The notes under the pieces: generated by a model
What the model was told of the DNA's origin: nothing
The model's input: the letters and a program-made list of their open reading frames with translations, nothing else
Databases searched by the model: none
Program-made: the position numbers and the translations under genes
Assembly (NCBI GenBank): GCA_029990175.1
Contig: JARKIP010000035.1
Location: forward strand, 40,748,001-40,812,000
Reading direction: 5' to 3'
Length of the DNA: 64,000 nucleotides
Source: Petunia secreta
Lineage: Eukaryota > Streptophyta > Magnoliopsida > Solanales > Solanaceae
In this document: positions 1-10,800 of the stretch, piece after piece
Layout of the letters: the number at the start of each line of letters is the position of its first letter
How positions within the stretch are numbered: the first letter of the stretch is position 1

Positions 1-425
1 AATGTTTCCTAGCATTCTGGTCCGCTGCTACTCGAGTGTTCTTCGCGATCGCGCAGAGTTATATGCGATCGCGTGGAACACTAAAATGCAGAAGGTCGCG
101 ATAGCGCGAGTCTTGGCGCGATCGCGCAGGCAAAAGAAATGGTCATCGCGATCGCGTGAGTGATGGACGCGATCGCGAAGAGCAAGTTTCCAGTCTTAGG
201 CAGTAAGCTCAGCAGACTTCCCCTGTTTTTGCCCTGTTTTGCTCCCCTGCTTCTTGCACTGTTACCTGCCCTGTTTCCACATGGAATGAGCTCCAATGCA
301 TTGCCTTTAAGTCCTTCCCCGAGCTCGTCTCATCCACGCCTCTCCAAACCAAGTGTAGGTGAGCGTCTTGTATGTCCTTGGCTTGACTTCGAGTGAATGG
401 TCTTGATGCAATTTGGGTTGCATCA
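1..425 (-). repeat. E1 3' LTR (partial)
   Basis: This matches 6856-7280 with two mismatches. It holds the U3 palindrome block with GCGATCGC at 45, 65, 118, 148 and 169, and the last 72 codons of the E1 polyprotein. The other 325 bp of the LTR, including the TATA box, R and U5, lie left of the window. Confidence 0.95.
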
Positions 426-3400
426 TCCTCCCCTTCTTGAGAAGATTTCGTCCTCGAAATTGAGGCGTCCTCCTCCAAGGTGTCGTCACCTACATCAAAA
501 GAAGTCAAGTCACTAACATTGAAAGTAGTCGATACATTATACTCACCGGGCAAATCTATCACGTATGCATTGTTGTTGATCTTGGACAACACTTGGAATG
601 GTCCATCGCCCCTTGGTGCCAACTTTCCTTTCCTTTGGATGGGAAATCTTTCCTTTCGGAAATGCACCCATACCCAATCTCCCTTCTTGAACTCCACCTT
701 CTTTCTCCCTTTGTTTCTCTTGGTTGCTATCTTCTCATAAGCCTCTTCCAAAGCCTTCCGCGCTTTGGCGTGAAGTTCAAGTAACGCCTTGGCCCGAGCT
801 TTACCTTCAAAATCAACAACCACATCCCTTGGCAAAGGGGTAAGATCAAGAGGAATCAATGGGTTAAAACCATAAACACACTCAAATGGAGTCATGCCAA
901 TCATGCGATGTAAAGTGCGGTTATATGCAAACTCCATGAGTGGTAGCTTATCAATCCAAGTCCCGGCCTTTCCTTTGGTCATAGCTCGTAGTAGAGCTCC
1001 CAAAGTCCGGTTCACCACCTCGGTTTGTCCATCGGTTTGAGGGTGGTGGGACGTGGAGAAGAGCAACTTGGTGCCAAGAGCACCCCACAAACACTTCCAA
1101 AAATGGCTAAGGAACTTGGAGTCCCTATCACTTACAATGGTGCGAGGCACCCCATGCAATTTCAAGACATGATCAATAAACAAGGAAGCTACATGTTGGG
1201 CATCATTAGTCTTTTTGCACGGAATGAAGTGAGCCATTTTGGAGAAACGGTCAACGACAACAAAAATGCTATCGTGTCCTCCTCTAGTCCGGGGTAAAGC
1301 CATAACAAAATCCATAGAAAGATCAACCCACGGACTAGTAGGAATGGGCAAAGGAGTGTATAGTCCTTGGTTGTTGGATCTAGACTTGGCCCTCTTGCAA
1401 TCCAAGCAAGCATTGCAAAATCGCTCCACAAGAGGCCTCATTTTTGGCCAATGGAATTGCTCTTTAAGTATGGCCATAGTCTTATCCACCCCAAAGTGAC
1501 CCATCAAGCCCCCGCAATGTGCTTCTTGCACTAGCACATCTCTCCAAGAGGATTCGGGGACACACACTCGCCCATGCTTGAAAATGTAGCCGTCTACCCA
1601 TTGGTATTTCTCTACCCTTCCCCCACTCACTAGAGCATCATGAATGCTCTTGAGCTTTGGGTCATGAGCGTACAATGCCTTGATACTCTCAAAACCCACA
1701 AGTCTAGAAGCGAGAGTGGTGGCAAGAGCGAATTTTCTTGAAAGCGCATCGGCCACAACATTGTCCTTACCCCTTTTGTAATGAATTACATAAGGAAAGG
1801 ACTCCACGAACTCCACCCACTTGGCATGTCTCTTGTTCAACTTTTCTTGACCTCTTAGATGCTTGAGTGACTCATGGTCACTCTTGATCACGAATTCCCG
1901 AGGCCATAGATAGTGTTGCCAATGGGCTAAAGCTCTCACGAGGGCATACAACTCCTTGTCATACGTAGAGTAATTCAAGGTTGCGCCCTTCAACTTCTCA
2001 CTAAAGTAGGCAACGGGCTTCCCTTCTTGCATGAGGACACCCCCAATTCCCACCCCCGAGGCATCACATTCTACCTCAAAAGCCTTCCCGAAGTCGGGCA
2101 ATTGCAACAATGGGGCGGTACTTAACCTACTTTTCAATTCTTGGAAAGCCTTCTCTTGCGGCTCTCCCCAAACAAAGGACTTGTCCTTTTTCACCAACTC
2201 GGTGAGTGGTGCGGCAATGGTGCTAAAGTCTCTAACAAAGCGCCGATAGAAACTAGCAAGGCCATGAAAACTCCGCACATGAGAAACGGTTGTGGGAGTA
2301 GGCCAATCTCTAATGGCTTCAACTTTGGACTCATCAACTTCTACACCATTGACACTAACAACAGAGCCCAAAAAGACAACCTTTTCAACACAAAAGGCAC
2401 ACTTCTTAAAGTTGGCATAGAGCTTTTCGGCTCGTAGCACTTCAAGCACTTGACTCAAGTGGCCCACATGGTCGTCTATTGACTTGCTATAAATCAATAT
2501 GTCATCAAAGTAGACGACCACGAATTTGTTGATAAATGGCTTAAGCACGTGGTTCATTAATCTCATGAAAGTGCTAGGTGCGTTGGAGAGGCCGAAGGGC
2601 ATCACCAACCATTCATATAGACCAAATTTAGTCTTGAATGCGGTTTTCCACTCATCACCCGGTTTCATCCGGATTTGGTGGTAGCCGGACCTAAGGTCTA
2701 TTTTTGAAAAAACACTAGAACCACTAAGCTCATCCAACATGTCATCCAATCGAGGTATGGGGTGTCGATACTTTACCGTAATCTTGTTGACCGCTCGACA
2801 ATCCACACACATCCTCCAAGTGCCATCCTTTTTTGGAACGAGGATCACGGGCACGGCACAAGGACTTAAGCTTTCCCTCACCAAGCCCTTTGTAAGCAAT
2901 TCATCAATTTGTTTTTGCAACTCCCTTGTGTCCTCGGGATTGCTTCTATATGCCGGCTTGTTGGGGATTTGAGATCCCGGGACAAAATCAATTTGATGTT
3001 CAATACCTCTCAAGGGAGGTAGTCCATCCGGCATCTCTTCCGGAAACATGTCCTCGTAGACCTTCAAAACATTGTCAATGGCACTAGGCAAAGGGTTAGG
3101 GTTAGATAAATAATCACTTTCGGAATTTAAAACCATACCTTTGTGCACTAGGCATATGAACATCTTGGTGCCATCATTACCTCTCAAAACCTCACCCGGT
3201 TGCATCATGGCACACATGCGACCGGTGGAAGATGGTGGTGTCTCGGCCAAGGATTTGGTCACAATCGGGGACTTGGCCTTAGCCGCTTCCCGCAACTCTT
3301 TCATGCGCCGATAGTCTTCACTTACTTGCTTCGGGGTCAAAGGTGTAAGCACAAACCTTTTTCCCTCATGTTTCACCGTGTAAGTGTTGGCCCGGCCATC

Positions 3401-5236
3401 ATGAACCACTTGTTTGTCGTATTGCCAAGGCCTTCCAAACAAAAGATGGCAAGCTTGCATTGGCACCACGTCAAACATGTGTTCATCTTGATAGTTTCCA
3501 ATCTTGAACCTAACCAAGACTTGCTTCACTACCCTCAATTCCCCACACTCACTTAGCCATTGCAAACGGTAGGGGCTCGGGTGTTTAATGGTAGTCAACT
3601 TCAATTGTGAGACCAAAGATTGGCTCACCACATTTGCACAACTACCCGAGTCAATAATCATGGAACAAACTTGCCCCCTCACTCTACAACGGGCATGGAA
3701 CAAGTTCTCCCTTTGCTCATCTTCCCGCTCCTCACTCAACATAGTTCCCAAAATGCGGCGTACCACAAGGAACATATTAGGATCATCCCCCTCCGTCGCT
3801 CTCTCCTCACCTTCACCCTCAACTTCCTCACTCTCCTCCTCATCATCTTCCTCGGGCTCACTTTCCCCCTCATAGACCAACCCATCATCCATTACAATCA
3901 TTGTTTTCCGGGTAGGGCACTCTTTGGCAAAGTGGCCATAACCCTTGCATTTATGACATTGGAAGGAAGAAGAAGAAGGAGTATTTAAAGTAGTTTTAGA
4001 AATACCTCCAACTTCTTTGTGGTCGCTCTTCGGGGTAGCCTTCTCAAAAGGCTTCTTTACATCTCGACTCCCACTTGCCCCACTAGCATATGGGCTCTTC
4101 CATTCTTTGGTGCGAGTTGAAGGAGTGGTGGTGGTAGTACTCCTATAGCGAGGAGCCTTTTCTTCTTTGAGCCATTTCTCGGCTTCAACCGCGGCATCAC
4201 AAACATCTTGTAAGGAGTGAAAGATGTGAAGTCTCAATTGGGATGCAATCTCCTTACTCAAGCCACTTTTGAAACGGATGATAGCTTGTTCCTCATCTTC
4301 CGTTTCCATATCTAGAGCCATCCGAATTTTCTCAAAGTCGTTGAAATATTCATCAACGGACTTGTAACCTTGTTTTAACTCATAGAGCCTTTTGAGTTGC
4401 TCTTGTCGATACTTGGGAGTCACATATTTGTTGTTCATTATTTCTTTCAACTCTTCCCAAGTAATGTTCATCCGCAACCCAAGTCGTCTCCTTGATCGCT
4501 TCATGGACTCCCACCATGTAGATGCATAAGACTCAAATGATGATATAGCATAGGTGGCCTTCTTCTCCTCGGTCATATCATTTGTGTCAAAGACCCGCTC
4601 TAGTTGGACCTTCCATTCAAGAAACGTTTCCGGATCACTAGTCCCTTTGAAAGGAGGGATAGTGATCTTGACACTATTGAGATTAGTGTCACGACCCCCA
4701 CGGTGTTGTTCCGGTTGAACCCCATAGTTGTCATCAATATCTTCATATTCCCTTCCCAGGTTCCTTCCCAAATAAGCTCTTGGTGGTCCTCGACCTCGAC
4801 CACGACCTCTATCTATCCCTCGGCCTCCATTCATCGCCCTCCTATTTGGATAGGGGACATCAAAGTAATCATCATCAAGTCCGAGGCCCTCCCCTTCTTG
4901 AGCTTCATCAACTTGCTCAAGAGGTGCAATGTTTCTCCGTGGCCTTAGGAATGGAACATCTCCTTGGGGATTGCCCAAGGGTTGGGGATTGCCCAACATT
5001 CTCTCTCTAACAAGAGCCTCATCCCTCAACCGCTGTCGACGAACTAGCTCCGCATAATGATCCGGCTTCATGATGGAATCATCACTAGTGCCTTCATTGG
5101 GGTCCCTTTGGACACTCGGGGTCCTCTCCTTTTCAAGAACCTCCATTTTAAGGTTTAGGGCCTTCACCTCGGCTAACAAGCTAGCCAAGACGTCGGTTGG
5201 AACCTCAATGGTACTCTTTGCTTTCTCCTCCGCCAT
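209..5236 (-). CDS. E1 Gag-Pol polyprotein (1675 aa, uninterrupted)
   Basis: The single frame encodes all proteins for particle assembly, reverse transcription and integration. Gag covers about residues 1-445, with an RG-rich stretch at 138-152 and one zinc knuckle, CHKCKGYGHFAKEC, at 427-440. The protease has DSG at 529-531. RT spans about 785-960 with YFDD at 909-912. RNase H begins with D1058 in ECDAS, followed by E1095 and D1120. Integrase has an HHCC-like finger (H1240, H1247, C1277, C1280) and a catalytic triad D1309, D1370, E1406, with the last two 35 residues apart. A GPF-type C-terminal module lies near 1535-1580; no chromodomain was recognised. The start at 5236 (MAEEKAK) fits Gag alignment with E2 and E8. 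Residues after about 1602 are encoded inside the 3' LTR. No inactivating change is visible, so it may be autonomous. Confidence 0.93.
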   Translation of the reverse strand: MAEEKAKSTIEVPTDVLASLLAEVKALNLKMEVLEKERTPSVQRDPNEGTSDDSIMKPDHYAELVRRQRLRDEALVRERMLGNPQPLGNPQGDVPFLRPRRNIAPLEQVDEAQEGEGLGLDDDYFDVPYPNRRAMNGGRGIDRGRGRGRGPPRAYLGRNLGREYEDIDDNYGVQPEQHRGGRDTNLNSVKITIPPFKGTSDPETFLEWKVQLERVFDTNDMTEEKKATYAISSFESYASTWWESMKRSRRRLGLRMNITWEELKEIMNNKYVTPKYRQEQLKRLYELKQGYKSVDEYFNDFEKIRMALDMETEDEEQAIIRFKSGLSKEIASQLRLHIFHSLQDVCDAAVEAEKWLKEEKAPRYRSTTTTTPSTRTKEWKSPYASGASGSRDVKKPFEKATPKSDHKEVGGISKTTLNTPSSSSFQCHKCKGYGHFAKECPTRKTMIVMDDGLVYEGESEPEEDDEEESEEVEGEGEERATEGDDPNMFLVVRRILGTMLSEEREDEQRENLFHARCRVRGQVCSMIIDSGSCANVVSQSLVSQLKLTTIKHPSPYRLQWLSECGELRVVKQVLVRFKIGNYQDEHMFDVVPMQACHLLFGRPWQYDKQVVHDGRANTYTVKHEGKRFVLTPLTPKQVSEDYRRMKELREAAKAKSPIVTKSLAETPPSSTGRMCAMMQPGEVLRGNDGTKMFICLVHKGMVLNSESDYLSNPNPLPSAIDNVLKVYEDMFPEEMPDGLPPLRGIEHQIDFVPGSQIPNKPAYRSNPEDTRELQKQIDELLTKGLVRESLSPCAVPVILVPKKDGTWRMCVDCRAVNKITVKYRHPIPRLDDMLDELSGSSVFSKIDLRSGYHQIRMKPGDEWKTAFKTKFGLYEWLVMPFGLSNAPSTFMRLMNHVLKPFINKFVVVYFDDILIYSKSIDDHVGHLSQVLEVLRAEKLYANFKKCAFCVEKVVFLGSVVSVNGVEVDESKVEAIRDWPTPTTVSHVRSFHGLASFYRRFVRDFSTIAAPLTELVKKDKSFVWGEPQEKAFQELKSRLSTAPLLQLPDFGKAFEVECDASGVGIGGVLMQEGKPVAYFSEKLKGATLNYSTYDKELYALVRALAHWQHYLWPREFVIKSDHESLKHLRGQEKLNKRHAKWVEFVESFPYVIHYKRGKDNVVADALSRKFALATTLASRLVGFESIKALYAHDPKLKSIHDALVSGGRVEKYQWVDGYIFKHGRVCVPESSWRDVLVQEAHCGGLMGHFGVDKTMAILKEQFHWPKMRPLVERFCNACLDCKRAKSRSNNQGLYTPLPIPTSPWVDLSMDFVMALPRTRGGHDSIFVVVDRFSKMAHFIPCKKTNDAQHVASLFIDHVLKLHGVPRTIVSDRDSKFLSHFWKCLWGALGTKLLFSTSHHPQTDGQTEVVNRTLGALLRAMTKGKAGTWIDKLPLMEFAYNRTLHRMIGMTPFECVYGFNPLIPLDLTPLPRDVVVDFEGKARAKALLELHAKARKALEEAYEKIATKRNKGRKKVEFKKGDWVWVHFRKERFPIQRKGKLAPRGDGPFQVLSKINNNAYVIDLPGEYNVSTTFNVSDLTSFDVGDDTLEEDASISRTKSSQEGEDDATQIASRPFTRSQAKDIQDAHLHLVWRGVDETSSGKDLKAMHWSSFHVETGQVTVQEAGEQNRAKTGEVC
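426..444 (-). other. E1 polypurine tract
   Basis: Directly inside the 3' LTR the minus strand reads AAGAAGGGGAGGA, the usual primer for plus-strand DNA synthesis. The same bases encode SSQEGEDD of the polyprotein, so this is a dual-use sequence. The same arrangement is seen in E2, E8 and E9. Confidence 0.85.
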
Positions 5237-6516
5237 GTACCTACAACAATCAAAAACAAGAAAGGAAGATTAGAGTAAAAGTCCTCACTCACTCCCTCAC
5301 TTTTGTTTGTCGCTCGGGTTCACTCAAGCTTGGGGTTGGTTTCACACAAACTTGAAATCAATGGCCTCCTCGTAGTTGCGCAACCTCCTCAATGATCAAA
5401 CCAAAATACAAGAACCAAATGCTCTTCGGGAAGAGTGGATTCAATGGGACTCGATTAACGCTAAGCTATTTGGTGAGCACTTGAACCAAACAATTAACTA
5501 CGAATCTTCTTTGAAATCTACTCTCCTTCTAGGCACGAGTATCCTAGTCGAATGAGGGATTAGTACTAATTGGGTAGAAGTGTTACCCTCAAAGTACTAA
5601 TCGGAAGTGGCGCGATCAAATGTTCAAAGATCGAATCGCCACTAAACGGATTCGGAATTGGATGAATTTTGGTTTGTGATCTAGAAACTCACCATATTTG
5701 ATGATGCTATGGGAGTTTTGGTGGGTGGAAACTGTTACGACGCCTTTGCGAACGTTCTGTCCAATTTCAGGAAATTCTGGAAATTGGTACCCTTCGCGAT
5801 CGCGTGCAGAGGGGCGCGATCGCGATGAACAAGAATTCAGAAATGGCGCGATAGCGCGAGACCTTGCGCGATCGCGCAGGTTTGTTCAGCTGAACCAGAA
5901 ACTCGACAGAAAAACAGCAGTTTTGGCACACACAATAACCCAAATTCAACCCTTTCAGTTTTCAAGCTTGCAAAAGGTGTTTTCAACTGTGGTAAACAAC
6001 CCACAATGGTTCTAACACAAAACAACCATTTAACAACTTGTTTTTCAATGATTTTGGTTCAAGTTCTTCAACTTTTTCAAAACCTTCAAAGTTCAAAATT
6101 TCGATTTTCACTACAATACTCCAAATGATGTTATGAGGGTATCAAATCAACGGGAAAACTATAGTGAACAATCCCCGATACCAAACAACCACAAAATCAT
6201 AACATCAAACAAGTTTTGGCAAATTTTGCAAAATACCCAACCTAGGGTTCAATTTTTGAATTTTTGATTTTCAACTCCAAAACGCGTTTTGTTGGTACCC
6301 AATTGTCGGGTTCACGTATACAAACAATCCCCGATAATCAAAACCAACAAAATCGTAACATCAAGCGATTTCCTTCAAATTTTTGGGTTTTTGAGTTTTT
6401 GAATTTTTTTCTTCTTTTTCAATATAACAAGAACAAGAACACGAAAATAAATGCGGAACAAAGATGACAAGCACGAAGAGTAGGACGAGGGCTCGTAAGA
6501 ACGCAACCCTAGCCTT
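5237..6516 (-). other. E1 untranslated leader between primer-binding site and gag
   Basis: This stretch of about 1.28 kb has no long frame and is AT-rich with poly-T/poly-A tracts. It contains a CpG-rich palindrome block at 5794-5880. It should carry the packaging and dimerisation signals of the genomic RNA; that role is inferred from position. Confidence 0.75.
5794..5880 (-). repeat. E1 leader palindrome block (diverged copy of the U3 block)
   Basis: GCGATCGC occurs at 5796, 5816 and 5868, plus the degenerate form GCGATAGCGCGAG at 5848-5860. The order matches the LTR block at 6898-6985: two full palindromes, then the GATAGC variant followed by a CTTG-containing spacer, then a further palindrome ending in GCGCAGG. 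The two blocks therefore look like diverged copies of one module of about 90 bp. Confidence 0.8.
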
Positions 6517-6528
6517 GCTCTGATACCA
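6517..6528 (-). other. E1 primer-binding site (initiator tRNA-Met type)
   Basis: The minus strand reads TGGTATCAGAGC, matching the 3' end of initiator tRNA-Met, two bases from the LTR. This fixes the element's orientation and its LTR border at 6531. Confidence 0.92.
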
Positions 6529-6836
6529 ACTGATGCAATCGAAAATACGAAAGCGATAAAAGATAAAAGCGAGACGAGACTTACACTAAAGTTCGAGTAG
6601 CAACGAAGAACTAGTTCCGTTACACCCCAAACGATTGGAAAGAATCACCTAACACTATGCAACTATCCTCAAGAGTCACGAGGCTCGAGCAAATAGAATG
6701 ATCGAAGACGGATTGAAGAACAACTTGGATTCATCCAATTGATTTCAAGCCAAAAGTGTTACAAGGTTCAAGAGCATTGCTCATTTAATGTTTTGTGTTC
6801 AAAGTAAGGTAAAAACAATAAATGATGAAAGAGGGC

Positions 6837-6843
6837 ATTTATA
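6837..6843 (-). promoter_or_regulatory. E1 LTR TATA box
   Basis: The minus strand reads TATAAAT, with the palindrome block 57-190 bp upstream. Transcription would start near 6810. Confidence 0.7.
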
Positions 6844-6897
6844 GCACCTCATTACAATGTTTCCTAGCATTCTGGTCCGCTGCTACTCGAGTGTTCT

Positions 6898-7034
6898 TCG
6901 CGATCGCGCAGAGTTATATGCGATCGCGTGGAACACTAAAATGCAGAAGGTCGCGATAGCGCGAGTCTTGGCGCGATCGCGCAGGCAAAAGAAATGGTCA
7001 TCGCGATCGCGTGAGTGATGGACGCGATCGCGAA
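6898..7034 (-). repeat. E1 U3 palindrome block (five GCGATCGC plus one degenerate unit)
   Basis: Perfect GCGATCGC lies at 6900, 6920, 6973, 7003 and 7024, with a degenerate GCGATAGC near 6953. The same set is at 45-176 in the other LTR. So many CpGs are unusual in an otherwise AT-rich plant repeat. Its position upstream of the TATA box suggests an enhancer-like array. Confidence 0.9.
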
Positions 7035-7280
7035 GAGCAAGTTTCCAGTCTTAGGCAGTAAGCTCAGCAGACTTCCCCTGTTTTTGCCCTGTTTTGCTCC
7101 CCTGCTTCTTGCACTGTTTCCTGCCCTGTTTCCACATGGAATGAGCTCCAATGCATTGCCTTTAAGTCCTTCCCCGAGCTCGTCTCATCCACGCCTCTCC
7201 AAACCAAGTGTAGGTGAGCGTCTTGTATGTCCTTGGCTTGACTTCGAGTGAATGGTCTCGATGCAATTTGGGTTGCATCA

Positions 7281-7864
7281 AATCAAGACGCACTTATACT
7301 ATGCAACAATCCTCAAGAAAGACCCGCTTCTTGCAAATTGAATGATCAAGAAGAAATTGTTCAAACGAATAACACCGATTGACACAAGTTCTTTAAAAGC
7401 CCACATCGGGGTTCGGCTCCATCGGAGACTCACAATAGCACTTGCTATGTTTTCATAAACTCAAAACTGTGTATGTTACAATGAAATGAAATGGACTATT
7501 TATAGGCTACACTAAGGGTAAAGTAGTAAATAGTCACAAGTGACTAATAAGAACAAGCCACGCAGGGCTGAGACAAATTTGTGTTCGGCAGCCTTAACTT
7601 CGGTGCTCGGTTGCTTGCTCGAACTCGTTGTCTTTGGACACTCAATTGTCTTCGAGCTCATTGTCTTCGGTCACTTTGCCTTCGGGCTCAAATCTGAAGA
7701 TAATGCCTTCGGTTCTTGAGTCCGGCCACTCAGCTTCAGGGCAGTTGTTTTTCTTCGGCCAGGCTAAGTGAATGTGCACATCGTGCAGCAGCTTGGCTTG
7801 CCTTCGTGTCATTGGTCTCCTCGGTGGATCGAACACTTGATCAGCACGTGTTCGGGCTGCATCA
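7281..7864 (-). repeat. E2 3' LTR (part right of the E1 insertion)
   Basis: It ends GGCTGCATCA at 7864, followed by the purine tract (AAGAAGGGAAGGA on the minus strand). It lacks the first 139-144 bp, which should lie left of the window beyond E1. The last 223 bases used by the E2 polyprotein lie here. Confidence 0.9.
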
Positions 7865-10800
7865 TCCTTCCCTTCTTGAGAAGATTTCGTCCTCGAAATC
7901 GAGCTCTCCTCGTCCTCCGAAGTTTGACCTACAACACAAGGAACTAAGTCAGCAACATTAAAGGTGTTGGACACGTTATACTCACCAGGGAGGTCGATCA
8001 CGTAAGCATTGTTGTTGATCTTGGTCAACACTTGAAATGGACCATCCCCTCGAGGAGCCAACTTATCTTTCCTTTGGTTCGGGAAGCGTTCCTTTCGGAA
8101 GTGAACCCAAACCCAATCTCCCTTCTTTAATTCCAGCTTTTTACGCCCCTTGTTTTTCTTTAAGGCAACCTTTGCATAGGCCTCCTCGAGGTTCTTCTTC
8201 ACCTTTGCGTGCAATTCGATCAAAGCAGCTGCTCGTCGAGTACCTTCAAAATCAAGAACAGAATCTCGAGGCAATGGGGTTAAATCAAGTGGAATCAAAG
8301 GATTAAAACCATACACACATTCAAACGGGGTCATGTTGATCATACGATGCACCGTTCGATTGTATGCAAACTCCATCATGGGCAAACGATCAGCCCAGTT
8401 TCCAGCCTTCCCTTTGGTCATTGCTCGAAGCAAAGATCCCAAGGTTCGGTTAACTACCTCGGTCTGTCCATTAGTCTGAGGATGGTGAGACGTCGAGAAT
8501 AGTAGCTTGGTGCCGAGGGCACCCCATAAATACTTCCAAAAATGACTCAAGAATTTTGAGTGTCGATCACTCACAATAGTTGAGGTACACCATGCAATTT
8601 CAACACATTAGAAACAAACAATGTAGCTACATGCTGTGCATCATCACACTTCTTGCAAGGAATAAAGTGAGCCATTTTTGAAAAACGGTCAACCACAACG
8701 AAGATGCTATCATGTCCTCCCCCCGACCTTGGTAACCCCAAGACAAAGTCCATGGATATATAAACCCAAGGTCGATCAGGCACAGGTAACGGGGTGTACA
8801 AACCATGAGGGTTGGACTTCGATTTAGCTTTCTTGCAAACGAGACAAGCGTTGCAAAGCTTTTCCACATCTCGTCGCATTTTGGGCCAATGGAACTGCTC
8901 GGTCAAGATGCCAAGAGTTTTGTCGACACCGAAGTGTCCCATCAGTCCACCGGAGTGAGCTTCTCGAACTAAGAGCTCTCTCCACGATGACACTGGCACA
9001 CAAACCCTCCCATTCTTGAAGAGGTAGCCTTCATGCCATTGATATTTCTCAACCCTTCGGCCACTCAAGATTGCGTCACGAACGCATTTCAGCTTGGGAT
9101 CGTCCTCGTACATCGACTTGATGCTTTCAAATCTCATGAGCCTAGAGGCGAGAGTGGTCGCTAAGGCAAATTTCCTTGATAGCGCATCGGCCACAACATT
9201 GTCTTTACCCTTTTTGTAATGAATTACATAGGGAAAGCTCTCAATGAATTCAACCCACTTGGCATGTCTTCGGTTCAATTTCTCCTGACCTCGGAGATGC
9301 TTCAAAGACTCATGATCACTCTTGGTCACAAACTCTCGAGGCCACAAATAATGCTGCCAATGGGCAAGTGCTCGAACGAGGGCATACAACTCTTTGTCAT
9401 ACATAGAGTAATTCAAAGTCGCACCCTTAAGCTTTTCGCTAAAGTAAGCGATTGGCTTCGATTCTTGCATCAGCACTCCTCCGATCCCAACTCCAGATGC
9501 ATCACACTCGACTTCGAATGCTTTGCCGAAGTCAGGGAGTTGCAACAACGGGGCAGAGCACAGCCTCCGTTTCAACTCTTGGAAAGCCCTCTCTTGGGAC
9601 TCTTCCCACACAAATGGATGGTCTTTCTTCACCAGCTCGGTTAAAGGAGCTGCCACGGTGCTAAAGTCACGAACAAACCTTCGGTAAAAGCTAGCTAAGC
9701 CATGGAAGCTACGAACTTGTGATACCGAGGCTGGAGTTGGCCAATCTTTGATGGCTTCGACTTTTGACTCGTCGACTTCAACACCATTAGTACTGACAAC
9801 GAATCCAAGAAAGACTACACGCTCGACACAAAAGGCACATTTCTTGAAGTTAGCATACAACTTCTCTTCTCTAAGCTTATCAAGCACTAGCCTTAGGTGT
9901 TCAACATGTTCGTCCACAGATTTGCTATAAACAAGTATGTCATCGAAATAAACGACAACAAACTTATTTATGAACGGCTTGAGCACATGGTTAATCAGTC
10001 GCATGAATGTGCTCGGTGCATTGGATAAGCCAAAAGGCATTACCAACCATTCATAGAGACCGAACTTGGTCTTGAATGCGGTTTTCCACTCGTCTCCGGG
10101 TTTCATTCGGATTTGGTGGTAACCGGACCTGAGGTCTATCTTCGTAAAGCATGAAGAACCACTTAACTCATCTAGCATGTCATCTAATCGAGGGATAGGA
10201 TGACGATACTTTACCTTTATTTTGTTGACTGCTCGGCAATCAACACACATTCGCCATGTTCCATCTTTCTTTGGGACAAGTATAACAGGAACGGCGCAAG
10301 GACTCAAGCTCTTTCGAACAAGGCCCTTGTTCAACAACTCATCAACCTGCCTTTGGAGCTCTTTGGTGTCTTCGGGATTACACCGGTATGCAGGTTTGTT
10401 GGGGACTTGTGACCCCGGTACGAAGTCAATTTGGTGCTCGATTCCTCTCAACGGAGGTAATCCACCTGGCATTTCTTTAGGGAACATGTCTCCGAAGTCC
10501 TGCAAAACACTTTGTACAGCACTAGGCAAAGGGTTATCATTAGAAAATTCATCATTAGAGTTTAGAAATATACCCTTGTGCACGAGGCAAATCATCATCT
10601 GATCGTTGTCGCTGCCTCGTAGTAACTCACCCGGTTGCATGATTGCACAGATTCCTTTCACTTCGGGCGATGAGTTGGTCTCTTCGGCCCCCAATTTTGC
10701 TCCCATCGGAAGCTTAGCTTTGGCCGCTTCTTTCAATTCTTTCATCCGTTTATAGTCCTCGGTGACTTGTTTTGGAGACAAGGGTTTGAGTATGAAACTC

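Larger units (their letters stand above)
1..7280 (-). mobile_element. E1: young CRM-like Ty3/gypsy LTR retrotransposon, cut by the window edge
   Basis: Read on the minus strand this is LTR (6531-7280), initiator-Met-type primer-binding site, leader, one uninterrupted gag-pol frame, purine tract and a partial second LTR (1-425). The LTR ends are TGATGCAA and TTGCATCA. Only two substitutions separate positions 1-425 from 6856-7280, so insertion was recent. If the missing LTR part equals the complete copy, the element is about 7.6 kb. RT, RNase H and integrase resemble the CRM clade of chromoviruses, and the reading frame runs through the purine tract into the LTR, as known for some CRM elements. 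It lies inside the LTR of E2. The clade is inferred from motif memory. Confidence 0.9.
6531..7280 (-). repeat. E1 5' LTR (complete, 750 bp)
   Basis: It begins TGATGCAATC and ends GGTTGCATCA on the plus strand. On the coding strand, U3 runs from 7280 down to the TATA box near 6840, followed by R and U5. The base block AATCA just outside (7281-7285) is the expected target duplication, but its partner is off-window. Confidence 0.93.

Noticed and set aside
43..179. GCGATCGC density as a sign of cyanobacterial (HIP1) contamination
   Set aside because: The palindromes sit inside an LTR repeated at 6898-7034 and beside a plant retrotransposon polyprotein, in an otherwise AT-rich plant context.
3090..3108. 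Telomere-like GGGTTAGGGTTAG
   Set aside because: Only two copies, and it lies within the E1 polyprotein coding sequence.
6517..6528. A tRNA gene at the primer-binding site
   Set aside because: Only 12 bases match the tRNA 3' end; no cloverleaf is present.
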